A program made the position numbers and the translations under genes. The notes under the pieces were generated by a model. That model worked only from the letters and a program-made list of their open reading frames with translations, made no database searches and was not told the origin of the DNA. This document shows positions 8,746-17,409 of a stretch of 61,860 nt of DNA, piece after piece. How positions within the stretch are numbered: the stretch's first letter is position 1; every line of letters begins with the position of its first letter. This stretch comes from Bacteroidota bacterium (GTDB lineage Bacteria; Bacteroidota; Bacteroidia; J057; JAJTIE01): assembly GCA_019638695.1 (NCBI GenBank), contig JAHBTG010000009.1:1-61860 (forward strand). Reading direction: 5' to 3'.

Positions 8746-10029
8746 ATGAAATCACTTCTACTTATGGCGTTACTGCTGGCTGCAGGCACGCTAAGCGCCC
8801 AGGTTAGCCCTGAGTTGCGCTCGGCCATCCGCCCTGGATTCCACAAAAGCATGGCTAACGAATCCAATCCCATTCCTTTTGGACACGGTGGCAGCGCTGC
8901 CAACGCCAACAAGACGTCTGCTTCACAAACAGACACTTTGGGGAAATTCCTGGTAAACAACCTGCTGAACTTCAACACGGGCGCAACCGGTACTGCCTGT
9001 AACGTAAGTACTTACCGTTACCTGGGTACCATCAGCAACATCTTCTATACCTATAGTATTGGCAGCCCCATTACGGAAGCCGGTACCTACAACTTTGAGG
9101 AATTTGGTACCACTCACCGCGTGCCCAGCGGCAGAACCAATGCACAGGTACAGGGTGTATATGTGGTATTTACCCAGCGTTCTTCCGGCAACCCCGGTAC
9201 AGGCGTAGTGGGCTCTCCCGATGAGTTCCGTGTGAACATCCGGAACTATACCACTCCCGGCGCTGCAGTTTCTGTAAGCGCGCCTTCCGGCACCAAAACC
9301 TTCACCCTGCAGCAACTTGCCGACAACCAGGTAGAGACCAGCTGGACCTACTATCCGCTGGATCCCTATGGTCCCGGTAACTACATTGAATTTGACAGCC
9401 CGGTGAGCATTACCAGCACAGACGGCCGCTTCATGGCTTCCGTTACTACCAGCACCTACAACAGTGGCGTGTACAGCGATGACAGCCTGTTCCTGATGGC
9501 TCCTTCCAGCGATACGGAAGCTATCTTCCGCACCTGTACTGAGGATAGCAGCTATGACGTAATTGCACGTGTGATGCTGAAGCCCGATGCTGCATATCCC
9601 ACCGCTACCTATCGTCCTGCCAATGCCACTACCAGCGGATGGGGCCGTTATCGCTACTGGACCAGCACTCCCGGTCTTGCCGACCGCGACAGCCTGGGCG
9701 TTCCCGTAATCGTTCCCGTGCTGATCTCCCACCCCGCTTCCCGCAATGAGCCTATGGTACAAAGCGGTGGCCTCACAATGTATGCCAACTACCCCAACCC
9801 TGCCATTACCTATACCAATATAGGTTTTGACATGGCCCAAGCAGGTACTGCCAGCATTAAGGTTCTGGATGTACAAGGCCGCGTAGTGAAGTATATTCCT
9901 GAGATCAAGGCATCTCAGGGCCGCAATGACTTCAACCTGGACGTAACCAGCCTGGACTGTGGCAATTATACCTATGTGCTGAAGACTTCACAAGGTATGG
10001 CTGCCGGTAAAATACAGGTGGTACGCTAA
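8746..10029 (+). CDS. Secreted T9SS cargo protein A, 427 aa
   Basis: Signal peptide MKSLLLMALLLAAGTLSAQ, a beta-rich body with many Ser, Thr, Tyr and Gly, and a C-terminal type A sorting domain of about 85 residues (MYANYPNPAITYTNIGF, ASIKVLDVQGRVV, GNYTYVLKTSQGMAAGKIQVVR), which directs secretion by the type IX system and cell-surface attachment. The middle holds a DEFRVNIRNYTTPG / KTFTLQQLADN arrangement that recurs in the next gene, so the two are distant paralogues. No enzyme motif is seen; a surface or adhesin-like role is only a guess. A strong intrinsic terminator follows. Confidence 0.88.
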   Translation: MKSLLLMALLLAAGTLSAQVSPELRSAIRPGFHKSMANESNPIPFGHGGSAANANKTSASQTDTLGKFLVNNLLNFNTGATGTACNVSTYRYLGTISNIFYTYSIGSPITEAGTYNFEEFGTTHRVPSGRTNAQVQGVYVVFTQRSSGNPGTGVVGSPDEFRVNIRNYTTPGAAVSVSAPSGTKTFTLQQLADNQVETSWTYYPLDPYGPGNYIEFDSPVSITSTDGRFMASVTTSTYNSGVYSDDSLFLMAPSSDTEAIFRTCTEDSSYDVIARVMLKPDAAYPTATYRPANATTSGWGRYRYWTSTPGLADRDSLGVPVIVPVLISHPASRNEPMVQSGGLTMYANYPNPAITYTNIGFDMAQAGTASIKVLDVQGRVVKYIPEIKASQGRNDFNLDVTSLDCGNYTYVLKTSQGMAAGKIQVVR

Positions 10030-10045
10030 TCGTTAGCTGAATGGC

Positions 10046-10086
10046 AAAAAAGCGACAGTTTGTTAAAAGCTGTCGCTTTTTTGTTT
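10046..10086 (+). terminator. Intrinsic terminator after T9SS cargo A
   Basis: Perfect 13-bp stem (AAAAAAGCGACAG at 10046-10058 with CTGTCGCTTTTTT at 10070-10082) around an 11-nt loop, followed by more T residues. It lies 16 nt after the stop codon. Confidence 0.9.
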
Positions 10087-10127
10087 TGATGATTCAGTCC
10101 CTTTTTTCAACCGTTTGCCCCTTTCTA

Positions 10128-10147
10128 TTGTCTTTTTGAAAAGACAA
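10128..10147. repeat. 20-bp inverted repeat in the promoter region of T9SS cargo B
   Basis: TTGTCTTTT (10128-10136) and AAAAGACAA (10139-10147) form a perfect 9-bp inverted repeat with a 2-nt centre. A GATATTTG box (one mismatch to TAnnTTTG) follows at 10151-10158, 25 nt before the start codon. Position and symmetry suit an operator over the -33 region. It has no T tract after it, so a terminator is less likely. Confidence 0.45.
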
Positions 10148-10183
10148 CCAGATATTTGTACTGTTTAACTAAAAGCGCAAAAC

Positions 10184-11440
10184 ATGAAAAAAATCACTAT
10201 TCTATTGTTTGTTCTTCTACAGTCTGCTGTAGCCATGAGCCAATCGGAGTATCCGGTGCTCATTGAGCAGCTCTCTCGCAAAGAAGTGGCTTTGCCAGAA
10301 AACCACAGCATTAAGAATCTCTGGAAGACCTCCAGTGATGTGCTGGCATTTGATTCTTCTACCGTGATAGACTGTGAAAACGAAATTGGCGGTAGCTTTT
10401 TAGGGGATTTCATTCCTTCTACCATAACCTCTTCCAATGGTTACCTTGGTGGTACTACTGAGAATGGTTACGATCTGGGTCCCGTACCCGATGCCCGTAC
10501 CCATGGCTTTGGTAATCTCTACACTGTTAATGGCACTTCCCTGGTTAACCAGAATGTGAACTGGACAGGTGCTACCTCTCGCGGAGATGTGTACCTGGAA
10601 GAGATCATTTTCCCTTCTATCGGTGAAGAAAAGCTGTATACCAGCATAAAAGTTGGTACGGCTGACGAGTTTGAGGTCAGAATCCACGACCACACTCCCG
10701 GCCTGCGCTGGCCGGCTTCTACCATTGCTCCGTGCCTGCCTACCTCTCCTCGTATTGACAATGCGGTTGCTCCCATCGCCGTTCGCACGTTCACTCTGGA
10801 CGATCTGGCTAATGAGAATGAGCCTCACCGCATTGTATTGGACCCGCCGGTACTGCTGCCTTCTGATTCTTTCTGGATCTACATCCGGGTAGATACGCTT
10901 GGCAATGATGATACTCTGGCGCCTGCCCTGGTAGACGGTAGTCTTTTTAGCGCAGATGGCCCCTCTTTCCAGTGCGGTAACAAAGCGCACAGTGTAGTAG
11001 GTTATTATCGCAAAGAAGCTGATAATACATTCCTCAACATTCAGCGCCTGGCCATTACCCAGTATCGCAGCTACTCTCCTGCCTGCCCCGGCAGCTTCCT
11101 CTACTCTGAGTTCCTGCTCTTCCCCGTATTTGGCACCAGCACCCAAGTGCTTTCCCGCGGCGGCGGCCTTACTCAGGGCAATATCCGTATCAACGAGGTA
11201 TACCCCAATCCTGCTACCAGCAAGCTGAATGTCAAATATGAGCTCAATGCAACCACCCATGTCGGATTCCGCATACTTGACAGCAAGCTGCGGGTTATGG
11301 CACAAGTGGAGGACGGATTGCAAACTCCCGGCAACTACCAGCGTGAGTTTACCACCAACAACTATGCTGCAGGCGTATACTACCTGCAAACAGCTCATGG
11401 CGGCCAGGTGCTTACCCAGAAATTCGTAGTCGTAAAATAA
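10184..11440 (+). CDS. Secreted T9SS cargo protein B, 418 aa
   Basis: Signal peptide MKKITILLFVLLQSAVAMSQ and a C-terminal type A sorting domain (INEVYPNPATSKLNVKYEL, FRILDSKLRVMAQ, AAGVYYLQTAHGGQVLTQKFVVVK). The body contains DEFEVRIHDHTPG and VRTFTLDDLANE, matching the order of similar segments in the upstream cargo gene, followed by a region ending in a surface-like SCSP/Cys-containing stretch. The pair probably arose by an old duplication. There is no catalytic motif. It has its own promoter region and terminator, so the two genes are separately transcribed. Confidence 0.88.
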   Translation: MKKITILLFVLLQSAVAMSQSEYPVLIEQLSRKEVALPENHSIKNLWKTSSDVLAFDSSTVIDCENEIGGSFLGDFIPSTITSSNGYLGGTTENGYDLGPVPDARTHGFGNLYTVNGTSLVNQNVNWTGATSRGDVYLEEIIFPSIGEEKLYTSIKVGTADEFEVRIHDHTPGLRWPASTIAPCLPTSPRIDNAVAPIAVRTFTLDDLANENEPHRIVLDPPVLLPSDSFWIYIRVDTLGNDDTLAPALVDGSLFSADGPSFQCGNKAHSVVGYYRKEADNTFLNIQRLAITQYRSYSPACPGSFLYSEFLLFPVFGTSTQVLSRGGGLTQGNIRINEVYPNPATSKLNVKYELNATTHVGFRILDSKLRVMAQVEDGLQTPGNYQREFTTNNYAAGVYYLQTAHGGQVLTQKFVVVK

Positions 11441-11469
11441 GGCATTACCTTAGTTTTACCTTGAACCTG

Positions 11470-11506
11470 AAAGGTCTTGCTGTGTCTGCAGCAAGACCTT
11501 TTTATT
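11470..11506 (+). terminator. Intrinsic terminator after T9SS cargo B
   Basis: Perfect 13-bp stem (AAAGGTCTTGCTG at 11470-11482 with CAGCAAGACCTTT at 11489-11501), 6-nt loop, then a T-rich tract. Located 30 nt after the stop codon. Confidence 0.9.
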
Positions 11507-11593
11507 TGGTTCACTTCTAAATTTTGCCTGGACAGAACTTCAATAAAAGGATGGGTGTATTATTGTAAATAACCTCCATCAACCGAAAGAACT

Positions 11594-12109
11594 ATGAAAA
11601 CTATTCATGCCGAGATAGAAAAGTTAATTAATGACCAGATTAACCTGGAGTTGCATTCTGCCAACCAATATTTGTGCATGGCCAGTCATTTTATTGATGA
11701 AGAGCTGGCAGGTATCGGCAACTTCTTTCTCATCCAAAGCCAGGAAGAGAACATGCATGCCCTCAAGCAATACAACTACCTGCATAACATAGGCGGTAAA
11801 TTCCGCCTCGGTGATCTGAAGGCCCCTGACCAGAACTTCAAGGGCGATTATAAAAGTGTGTTTGAGAAAGCCCTGGAGCTGGAACTGCGGGTAACCCGCT
11901 CCATATACAACATTGTGGACAAAGCCCAGCAACACAAGGATTTTGCCACCTATACATTCTTTGAGTGGTTTGTGACGGAGCAGGTGGAAGAAGAGTCTAC
12001 CCTGCGTAAGCTTATCAAGAAGCTTGAAATGATCGGTTCCAATACCAGCGCATTGTTCCTGTTTGACCAGGAGCTGGGTGGACGCAAATCCGGCGCAAAT
12101 CTCGCATAA
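11594..12109 (+). CDS. Ferritin (bacterial non-haem FtnA type)
   Basis: A 171-residue four-helix iron-storage protein that oxidises Fe(II) and stores it as a mineral in the 24-mer cavity. Ferroxidase ligands are in the usual places: Glu19 in NLELHSANQYL, Glu51/Glu52 and His55 in SQEENMHALKQYNYL, Glu97 in ELELRVTRSI, and Gln130 with nearby Glu residues in TEQVEEE. Length is typical. The Smr-domain gene starts 3 nt after its stop, so the two are co-transcribed. An AT-rich upstream region holds TATTATTG as a weak -7 candidate. Confidence 0.93.
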   Translation: MKTIHAEIEKLINDQINLELHSANQYLCMASHFIDEELAGIGNFFLIQSQEENMHALKQYNYLHNIGGKFRLGDLKAPDQNFKGDYKSVFEKALELELRVTRSIYNIVDKAQQHKDFATYTFFEWFVTEQVEEESTLRKLIKKLEMIGSNTSALFLFDQELGGRKSGANLA

Positions 12110-12112
12110 GAT

Positions 12113-13027
12113 ATGCTGGAGGAAGGCGCCGAGGTCTCTTTATTACATAGTGCCGGGAAAGCTCGCATTATAAAGTACCTGCCCAACGGCTGGGTGCGTG
12201 TCTGCCTGCTGGATGCCGATATGGAAATAGACCTGCGGACAGAGGAATTAGTAGGGCATGCGATCTCCCCGCCTCGCGCAATTCCTTCTACCGAACCTAA
12301 GCCTATACCTGGACCGGAACCTGCCATACCCTGGATAGCCGGGGTGGTTTCCTGTGCCATTCAGCTAAAAGAGACCGGTCTGGACATCCGGTTGCACAAT
12401 GCCACTGCATCTGCCATAGAAGGCTATGCTTATTTGAGCACACTACCCGGGACTAATGCACGCGTGCAGTTACAATCAGAAACAGGCTTTGTCCTTTGGA
12501 AGACCTTGCCCGCCGAAGCAGGGGTCCTTACCCTGCATGTCTTGTATAGTCCCGGAAAGGAAGCGTTGGCGCCTCCGCCGGAAGCGCTCTGTTTCAGGTG
12601 GACCAACAAAAACCTGCTCAACACCCGGGGCAATACGCTGGTCATCCGGCCGGAACTACCCCAGGGTACACATAACCCCCTACCCTACTTTGAGACTATG
12701 GCCACCCCAAAAGTGGCAGACAGGCCGGCCGCACCTCCTCCCGCAGAGCTGGTAGTAGATCTGCACTTGGAAGTACTGGTACCCAGTCCCACGGCTATAG
12801 ATGAAATACACGCCCTGGAGCTGCAAATGGCTCATTTTGAGAAAATGCTGAACCAGGCCATCGTATCCAGATGCCCCAGTGTGGTCTTCATTCATGGCGT
12901 GGGCGCAGGTGTCTTGCGAAAGAGCATCCGGGAGCAATTAAAGCGCTATAAAGCGGTGCGGCAGGTGACCGATGATCACAGCGGCAAATATGGCAATGGT
13001 GCTACACGTGTGCTGCTGCACCGCTGA
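12113..13027 (+). CDS. DUF2027/Smr-domain protein
   Basis: A 304-residue cytoplasmic protein with the architecture of the Bacteroidota DUF2027 family: an N-terminal small beta domain (EGAEVSLLHSAGKARIIKYL, WVRVCLLD), a middle beta-sandwich region, and a C-terminal Smr domain with the hallmark FIHGVGAGVLRKSIREQL and a closing GNGATRVLL. Smr domains bind or nick nucleic acid, or cleave stalled mRNA in some bacteria; here the exact substrate is unknown. It follows ferritin by 3 nt. The next gene has its own promoter box. Confidence 0.85.
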   Translation: MLEEGAEVSLLHSAGKARIIKYLPNGWVRVCLLDADMEIDLRTEELVGHAISPPRAIPSTEPKPIPGPEPAIPWIAGVVSCAIQLKETGLDIRLHNATASAIEGYAYLSTLPGTNARVQLQSETGFVLWKTLPAEAGVLTLHVLYSPGKEALAPPPEALCFRWTNKNLLNTRGNTLVIRPELPQGTHNPLPYFETMATPKVADRPAAPPPAELVVDLHLEVLVPSPTAIDEIHALELQMAHFEKMLNQAIVSRCPSVVFIHGVGAGVLRKSIREQLKRYKAVRQVTDDHSGKYGNGATRVLLHR

Positions 13028-13033
13028 GATACC

Positions 13034-13041
13034 TATCTTTG
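13034..13041 (+). promoter_or_regulatory. TAnnTTTG -7 box of the CCA-adding-type gene
   Basis: TATCTTTG, a perfect match, ends 7 nt before the ATG at 13049. Confidence 0.55.
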
Positions 13042-13048
13042 CGCTCTC

Positions 13049-14479
13049 ATGCAGCATTTTCCGCAGGCTATTGCACACCCGCTTTTCAAGTCCTTGTCCC
13101 AGGCAGGAGAAGAAATAGAGCAACCCGTTTATGTGATCGGAGGTTATGTGCGTGACTTTTTCCTGGGTAAAGGGAGCAAGGATGCGGATTTCGTTACGTT
13201 AGGTAGCGGCATCCGTCTGGCAGAGGCCTTTGCCCGCAAGGTAGGGGCTACTAAAGTGGCCACCTATGAGAACTTTGGCACCGCCCTTGTGGTGGTGGAT
13301 GATTTCCACATGGAGTTTGTGGGGGCCCGCAAGGAAAGCTATCGCAAAGACTCCAGGAAGCCCATTGTAGAGAATGGCACCCTGGAGGATGACCAGCTCC
13401 GGCGGGATTTCACCATCAATGCCCTTAGTCTTAGCTTGCAGACCGATGACTGGGGGGCCTTACATGACCCTTTCCAGGGACTTGCAGACTTGAAGGAAGG
13501 TATCTTGCGGACCCCTCAGAATCCGGGCATTACTTTTAGCGATGACCCCCTGCGCATGATGCGCGCCATCCGCTTTGCTACCCAGCTGCAGTTCTTTATT
13601 GCCGAGGATGCCTACAAGGCTATTTGCCAGTATAATGACCGTATCCATATCATCTCCAAAGAAAGGATTACCGACGAGCTAAACAAGGTACTGCTGGCAG
13701 AGGCCCCCTCTGCAGGGCTCAAACTGCTTTCCAAAACGGGTCTTTTGCCGCATATCCTGCCAGAACTGGAAGCCATGCACGGGATAGAGGAGCAGGGAGG
13801 ACTGCGTCATAAAGATAACTTCTACCATACCCTGCAAGTGGTAGACAACCTCGCCAGGCTCAATAAGGATGACCTGTGGTTACGCTGGAGCGCACTGCTG
13901 CACGACATCGCCAAGCCCCTGACCAAGAAGTTTGAACCCGGCAACGGCTGGACCTTTCACGGGCATGAGGACAAAGGCGCGCGCATGGTACCCGGTATCT
14001 TTCGCAGGCTCAAGCTGCCCCAGAACGAGCATATGCGGTTTGTCCAGAAGATGGTACGGCTGCACCAGCGGCCCATTGCCCTGGTGAATGAGCAGGTAAC
14101 GGACGCCGCCCTGCGCCGGTTGGTGGTGGATGCAGAGCCTGACCTGGAAAAGCTCATGACCCTGTGCCGTGCAGATATTACCACCCGCAATGATGATCGC
14201 AAGAAACGCTACCTGGCCAATTTTGACAAGGTGGAACGCCGGGTAATGGAGGTACTGGAACGCGACCGGCTGCGCAACTGGCAACCGGTAGTCTCCGGAG
14301 AGCTGCTGATCGAGCGTTACCAGCTAACCCCGGGTCCTGCGATCGGTATCCTCAAGAACGCGGTGCGGGAGGCGATCCTGGAAGGTGAGATCCCCAATGA
14401 ACTGGACGCCGCCTGGGCTTGGCTGGATACCCGCCTGCCTGTGCTCCTCAAAGACCAGGAGCGGCCAGCCAGCCACTAG
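13049..14479 (+). CDS. cca: CCA tRNA nucleotidyltransferase with HD domain
   Basis: A 476-residue class II nucleotidyltransferase that adds or repairs the CCA end of tRNA. Seen: GGYVRDFFLG with the metal-binding DAD in SKDADFV, the RRDFTINALSLSL motif, DPLRMMRAIRFATQL of the neck helix, then an HD phosphohydrolase domain (LLHDIAKP, with the HGHEDKGARM histidines). The family also includes poly(A) polymerases, but the length and the HD domain fit CCA-adding enzymes of the Bacteroidota. The convergent VWA gene ends 18 nt downstream. Confidence 0.9.
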   Translation: MQHFPQAIAHPLFKSLSQAGEEIEQPVYVIGGYVRDFFLGKGSKDADFVTLGSGIRLAEAFARKVGATKVATYENFGTALVVVDDFHMEFVGARKESYRKDSRKPIVENGTLEDDQLRRDFTINALSLSLQTDDWGALHDPFQGLADLKEGILRTPQNPGITFSDDPLRMMRAIRFATQLQFFIAEDAYKAICQYNDRIHIISKERITDELNKVLLAEAPSAGLKLLSKTGLLPHILPELEAMHGIEEQGGLRHKDNFYHTLQVVDNLARLNKDDLWLRWSALLHDIAKPLTKKFEPGNGWTFHGHEDKGARMVPGIFRRLKLPQNEHMRFVQKMVRLHQRPIALVNEQVTDAALRRLVVDAEPDLEKLMTLCRADITTRNDDRKKRYLANFDKVERRVMEVLERDRLRNWQPVVSGELLIERYQLTPGPAIGILKNAVREAILEGEIPNELDAAWAWLDTRLPVLLKDQERPASH

Positions 14480-14497
14480 TGGGAAAGGGCGCCTGCC

Positions 14498-15469
14498 TTA
14501 ATCTTCCAGAGGATTGGCCAGCCACAGATACTGTAGCAGGGCCATCGTCACCAGCAAGCCCAGGGCAGTCCACAGCAATGGGGTATGCAGGGCTACCGGC
14601 TCCTGCAAGTAAGTATCTGTAGCGTCACTTGCCCGCAGGCTTTCCAGGCTTTGGGCCAGTTGAAACAAGGCTTCCGGGGCGGCGGCAGAGACGCAAACGC
14701 CCCCACCCGCCAGCGCCAGTGATTCCAGGTAGGCGTGGTCGCTCCTGGCCTTGGCGGCATCCGGCCATTCGGCTCCTAAACCGGGATTGCTCAGGCTCAG
14801 GACATAGGTGCGTATCCGGCGCTTGCGGGCATAGCGCGCCGTAGCGACAGGGTCCAGGTTGCCGGCATTATTCCCGCCATCGGTCACCAGCAGCAATACC
14901 TTATCTCCAGTAGCGGCAGACTCTTCCATTCGGTTGATCCCCCACCCCAACCCGTCGCCCAGCGAAGTAGCATCTGCAGGCAGGATCCCCACCTGCAGGT
15001 ATTGGATGCGCTCCTTGACATACGCATGGTCGTGGGTCAATGGCACATAGGAGAGTGCGCCGGCGCCAAAGATACCCAGCCCCACCTGGTCATGCGGCCG
15101 CAGGTCTATCAGCTGTGTAACCGCCGTTTTGGCCACTTCCAGCCGTGTGGGGCGCATATCTTCTGCCTTCATGCTTTCAGATACATCCAGCATCAGCAGT
15201 AGTTGCAGACCGCCGGGTTTCCGTTCTTTCCGCGCTTCCCAGCGCACCGGCTGGGCCATGGCTATAGTGAGCAGGGCCAGCGCAACCACTGTACACAATG
15301 GCTGGAGCACTTGTAACACCCTGCGCCCGGCACGCTCTCCACTCCCGGACTGCGGTTGGTAGGTCAGCAGGATGCGGACACGCTGGCGGCGGTAGTAGCC
15401 CAGGTACCAGAACAGCCAGATGGGCAGCGCCAGCAATAGCCATAGCAGATGCGGTTGCAGAAAGCTCAT
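14498..15469 (-). CDS. VWA-domain membrane protein (BatA/BatB-like)
   Basis: A 323-residue inner-membrane protein: two N-terminal membrane segments (about residues 8-25 and 52-72), a von Willebrand A domain with the metal site DVSES (D95, S97, S99), the VPLTHD and VTDGGNNAG segments, and a C-terminal membrane helix. Such proteins belong to the aerotolerance (Bat) type clusters. The start ATG at 15469 overlaps the upstream stop codon as ATGA, giving translational coupling. Only one VWA gene is present, whereas Bat operons often have two. Confidence 0.88.
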   Translation of the reverse strand: MSFLQPHLLWLLLALPIWLFWYLGYYRRQRVRILLTYQPQSGSGERAGRRVLQVLQPLCTVVALALLTIAMAQPVRWEARKERKPGGLQLLLMLDVSESMKAEDMRPTRLEVAKTAVTQLIDLRPHDQVGLGIFGAGALSYVPLTHDHAYVKERIQYLQVGILPADATSLGDGLGWGINRMEESAATGDKVLLLVTDGGNNAGNLDPVATARYARKRRIRTYVLSLSNPGLGAEWPDAAKARSDHAYLESLALAGGGVCVSAAAPEALFQLAQSLESLRASDATDTYLQEPVALHTPLLWTALGLLVTMALLQYLWLANPLED

Positions 15470-16386
15470 AGGCGCTGCGCCTCCTTTCGTATGGCGTAGA
15501 TCTCCTGCAGGCAAGCCCTGAGCTGCTCATGCTGTTGTAACAACTGGCTAGCCGGAACCTGTTCCCCGGCATATACCACCCGGGTTTCAGCGGCCAGTAG
15601 TAACATGAGCGCACCCGCCTGCTGCAAACCAGGCCGCATGCCGGGTATCCATGCCAGGAGCTCCTGGTTGGTCATCGTATCCAGCGGAGCAGCATCTGCC
15701 AGGGGCTTCAGGGCCTGCTTCCACAGGTGATTGGCGGCCAGTAGATAGGTGCGGGGATCTGTGGAAAGCTGCGCCTCCAGCCCTGCAAGCTGTTGTAATA
15801 GCCGCAGCTCTTCCTTGCGTAGCCGGCGAACTGCCCGGTAACGCCGGATGCGTTTACCAAACAGCAAAGCGATACACAAGGATATGATAGCTAATCCGGT
15901 GATTATCAATAAGATAATCAGCCATATATCTGATACCGGTTCCCGAGGTTCGGCCATTTTACTCAGGTCTTTCTGGTAATCCAGCTGCGCGGCCTGTTCG
16001 GGCTGCACCCGCCGGGTAAGCCGCAGTACCAGGGTATCTGTGCGCGCTTGCTGCTGCCCTCGGGCGCCCAGCCAGTTGTAACCCAGCGACAAAGGTTGCA
16101 GGGGCTCCACCGACCACGTGCGCAGTTGCAACACCAGGCTGTCTTGTCCATTACGGCTCTGGCGCCGCTGGCTTACCAACTCAAAAGGCTGTAACAGGCT
16201 GTCGGCAAGTTGAAACACCGGTTTGCTGTGGAGATAGGTACTGAGCACGATAACGGTAAAGGGCCTGCCCACCTGTAGGGTATCCGTGGCTGCCTTCAGC
16301 ACACAACGCGGCGGCTGATTGCCCCAGGCGGCGCCCTGGCATGCCGCCAGGCAGCCCGCAAAGACTATGTACCGCAACCAGCTCAT
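15466..16386 (-). CDS. Membrane-anchored Bat-cluster protein (BatD/DUF4381-like)
   Basis: A 306-residue protein with an N-terminal signal (MSWLRYIVFAGCLAACQGA), a periplasmic beta-rich region of about 150 residues (GRPFTVIVLSTYLHSKPVF), one strong membrane segment (DIWLIILLIITGLAIISLCIALLFG) and a basic, helical cytoplasmic tail. The layout resembles a BatD-type domain joined to a DUF4381-type tail. It is coupled on both sides by 4-nt ATGA overlaps, to the DUF58 gene upstream and the VWA gene downstream. Family assignment rests on architecture and context. Confidence 0.75.
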   Translation of the reverse strand: MSWLRYIVFAGCLAACQGAAWGNQPPRCVLKAATDTLQVGRPFTVIVLSTYLHSKPVFQLADSLLQPFELVSQRRQSRNGQDSLVLQLRTWSVEPLQPLSLGYNWLGARGQQQARTDTLVLRLTRRVQPEQAAQLDYQKDLSKMAEPREPVSDIWLIILLIITGLAIISLCIALLFGKRIRRYRAVRRLRKEELRLLQQLAGLEAQLSTDPRTYLLAANHLWKQALKPLADAAPLDTMTNQELLAWIPGMRPGLQQAGALMLLLAAETRVVYAGEQVPASQLLQQHEQLRACLQEIYAIRKEAQRL

Positions 16387-17255
16387 CTTTGGGTGGCAAA
16401 AAAGGATTCCAGCCGGGCTGAATAGTCCTGGGTAATGTCCAGTGCCAGGTACCGGATACCCAGTCCGTGGCAGAACTGCTGCAGCCTGTGGTGCAGGTCT
16501 TTGAAGTGGTGCGAAGGCTGCATACCCCCCTGCCTCCAACGGGAACGGAAGGCCCATCCATAGCCATCCTGTTCGATATCCGCCACCGGCACCATACCGG
16601 GTACCTGCAAGGATGCTTCCTGGGGATGGTAGAGCCGTATAAACGCCAGCTCATGGTGCTGCAACAGCCTGCGCACCTTCTCTTCATAGCCGCTGGTGTC
16701 CAGGAAATCCGAGATGACCACCACCAGCGACCGGCTGCGGTGCACCGCAGACAGCAGATCCAGCGCAGGAGCCAGTGCCGTACCTTTATGTGCAGGCACA
16801 TGGTTCACTAGATTCCGAAGTAAATGAACCATGTGTTTCTTGCCCTTTGCAGGTGCGATAAACACCTCAGGCTCAAGGGTATACCCTATCAATCCTATAC
16901 GATGTTGCTCACGCATGGAAGTGAACGCCAATACAGCCGCCAGCTCATAGGCTATGTATTGTTTGAGCTGCCTGCCTTCGCCATACCACCCGCTGGCGCT
17001 CAGGTCCACCAGCAGCATCAGGCTCAGTTCTCTCAACTGGCGGAACTCCTTGACATAGGTCTCCTGCATACGGGCGCTCACATTCCAGTCTATGGTACGC
17101 ACATCGTCCCCCGGCTGGTACAGGCGCACCTGCTCAAACTCCATGCCAGCACCCCGCTGCGCGCTCATAAACTCCCCTGCCAGGCGGTGCTCCACCGCCA
17201 GCCGGGTAGTCAGGCGCATACTCTGCACCTTGCGCAGCAGTTCCTGCAGGTCCAT
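16383..17255 (-). CDS. DUF58 domain protein
   Basis: A 290-residue cytoplasmic protein of the DUF58 family, which has a VWA-like fold. The family signature is plain: AGMEFEQVRLYQPGDDVRTIDWNVSAR followed by TYVKEFRQLRELSLMLLVDLSAS. These proteins normally work with a MoxR AAA+ ATPase and VWA membrane proteins as a chaperone-like system. Here no MoxR gene is present in the window. It is the first gene of a three-gene coupled operon. A TAATTTGG sequence (one base short of the -7 consensus) lies just before the ATG. Confidence 0.92.
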   Translation of the reverse strand: MDLQELLRKVQSMRLTTRLAVEHRLAGEFMSAQRGAGMEFEQVRLYQPGDDVRTIDWNVSARMQETYVKEFRQLRELSLMLLVDLSASGWYGEGRQLKQYIAYELAAVLAFTSMREQHRIGLIGYTLEPEVFIAPAKGKKHMVHLLRNLVNHVPAHKGTALAPALDLLSAVHRSRSLVVVISDFLDTSGYEEKVRRLLQHHELAFIRLYHPQEASLQVPGMVPVADIEQDGYGWAFRSRWRQGGMQPSHHFKDLHHRLQQFCHGLGIRYLALDITQDYSARLESFFATQR

Positions 17256-17409
17256 GCCGCCAAATTACGACCTCTTGCCTGTACGACCATCCCCAGCGGG
17301 TGAGCAGTTGCCCACAGGGGTTTTGCTGCCTACCCGCACATTTGTTGTGAAGCAACGGATATTTGCACAACTTACGTCTTACTCTGCCTACACAATTTTA
17401 CCTCCGGTC

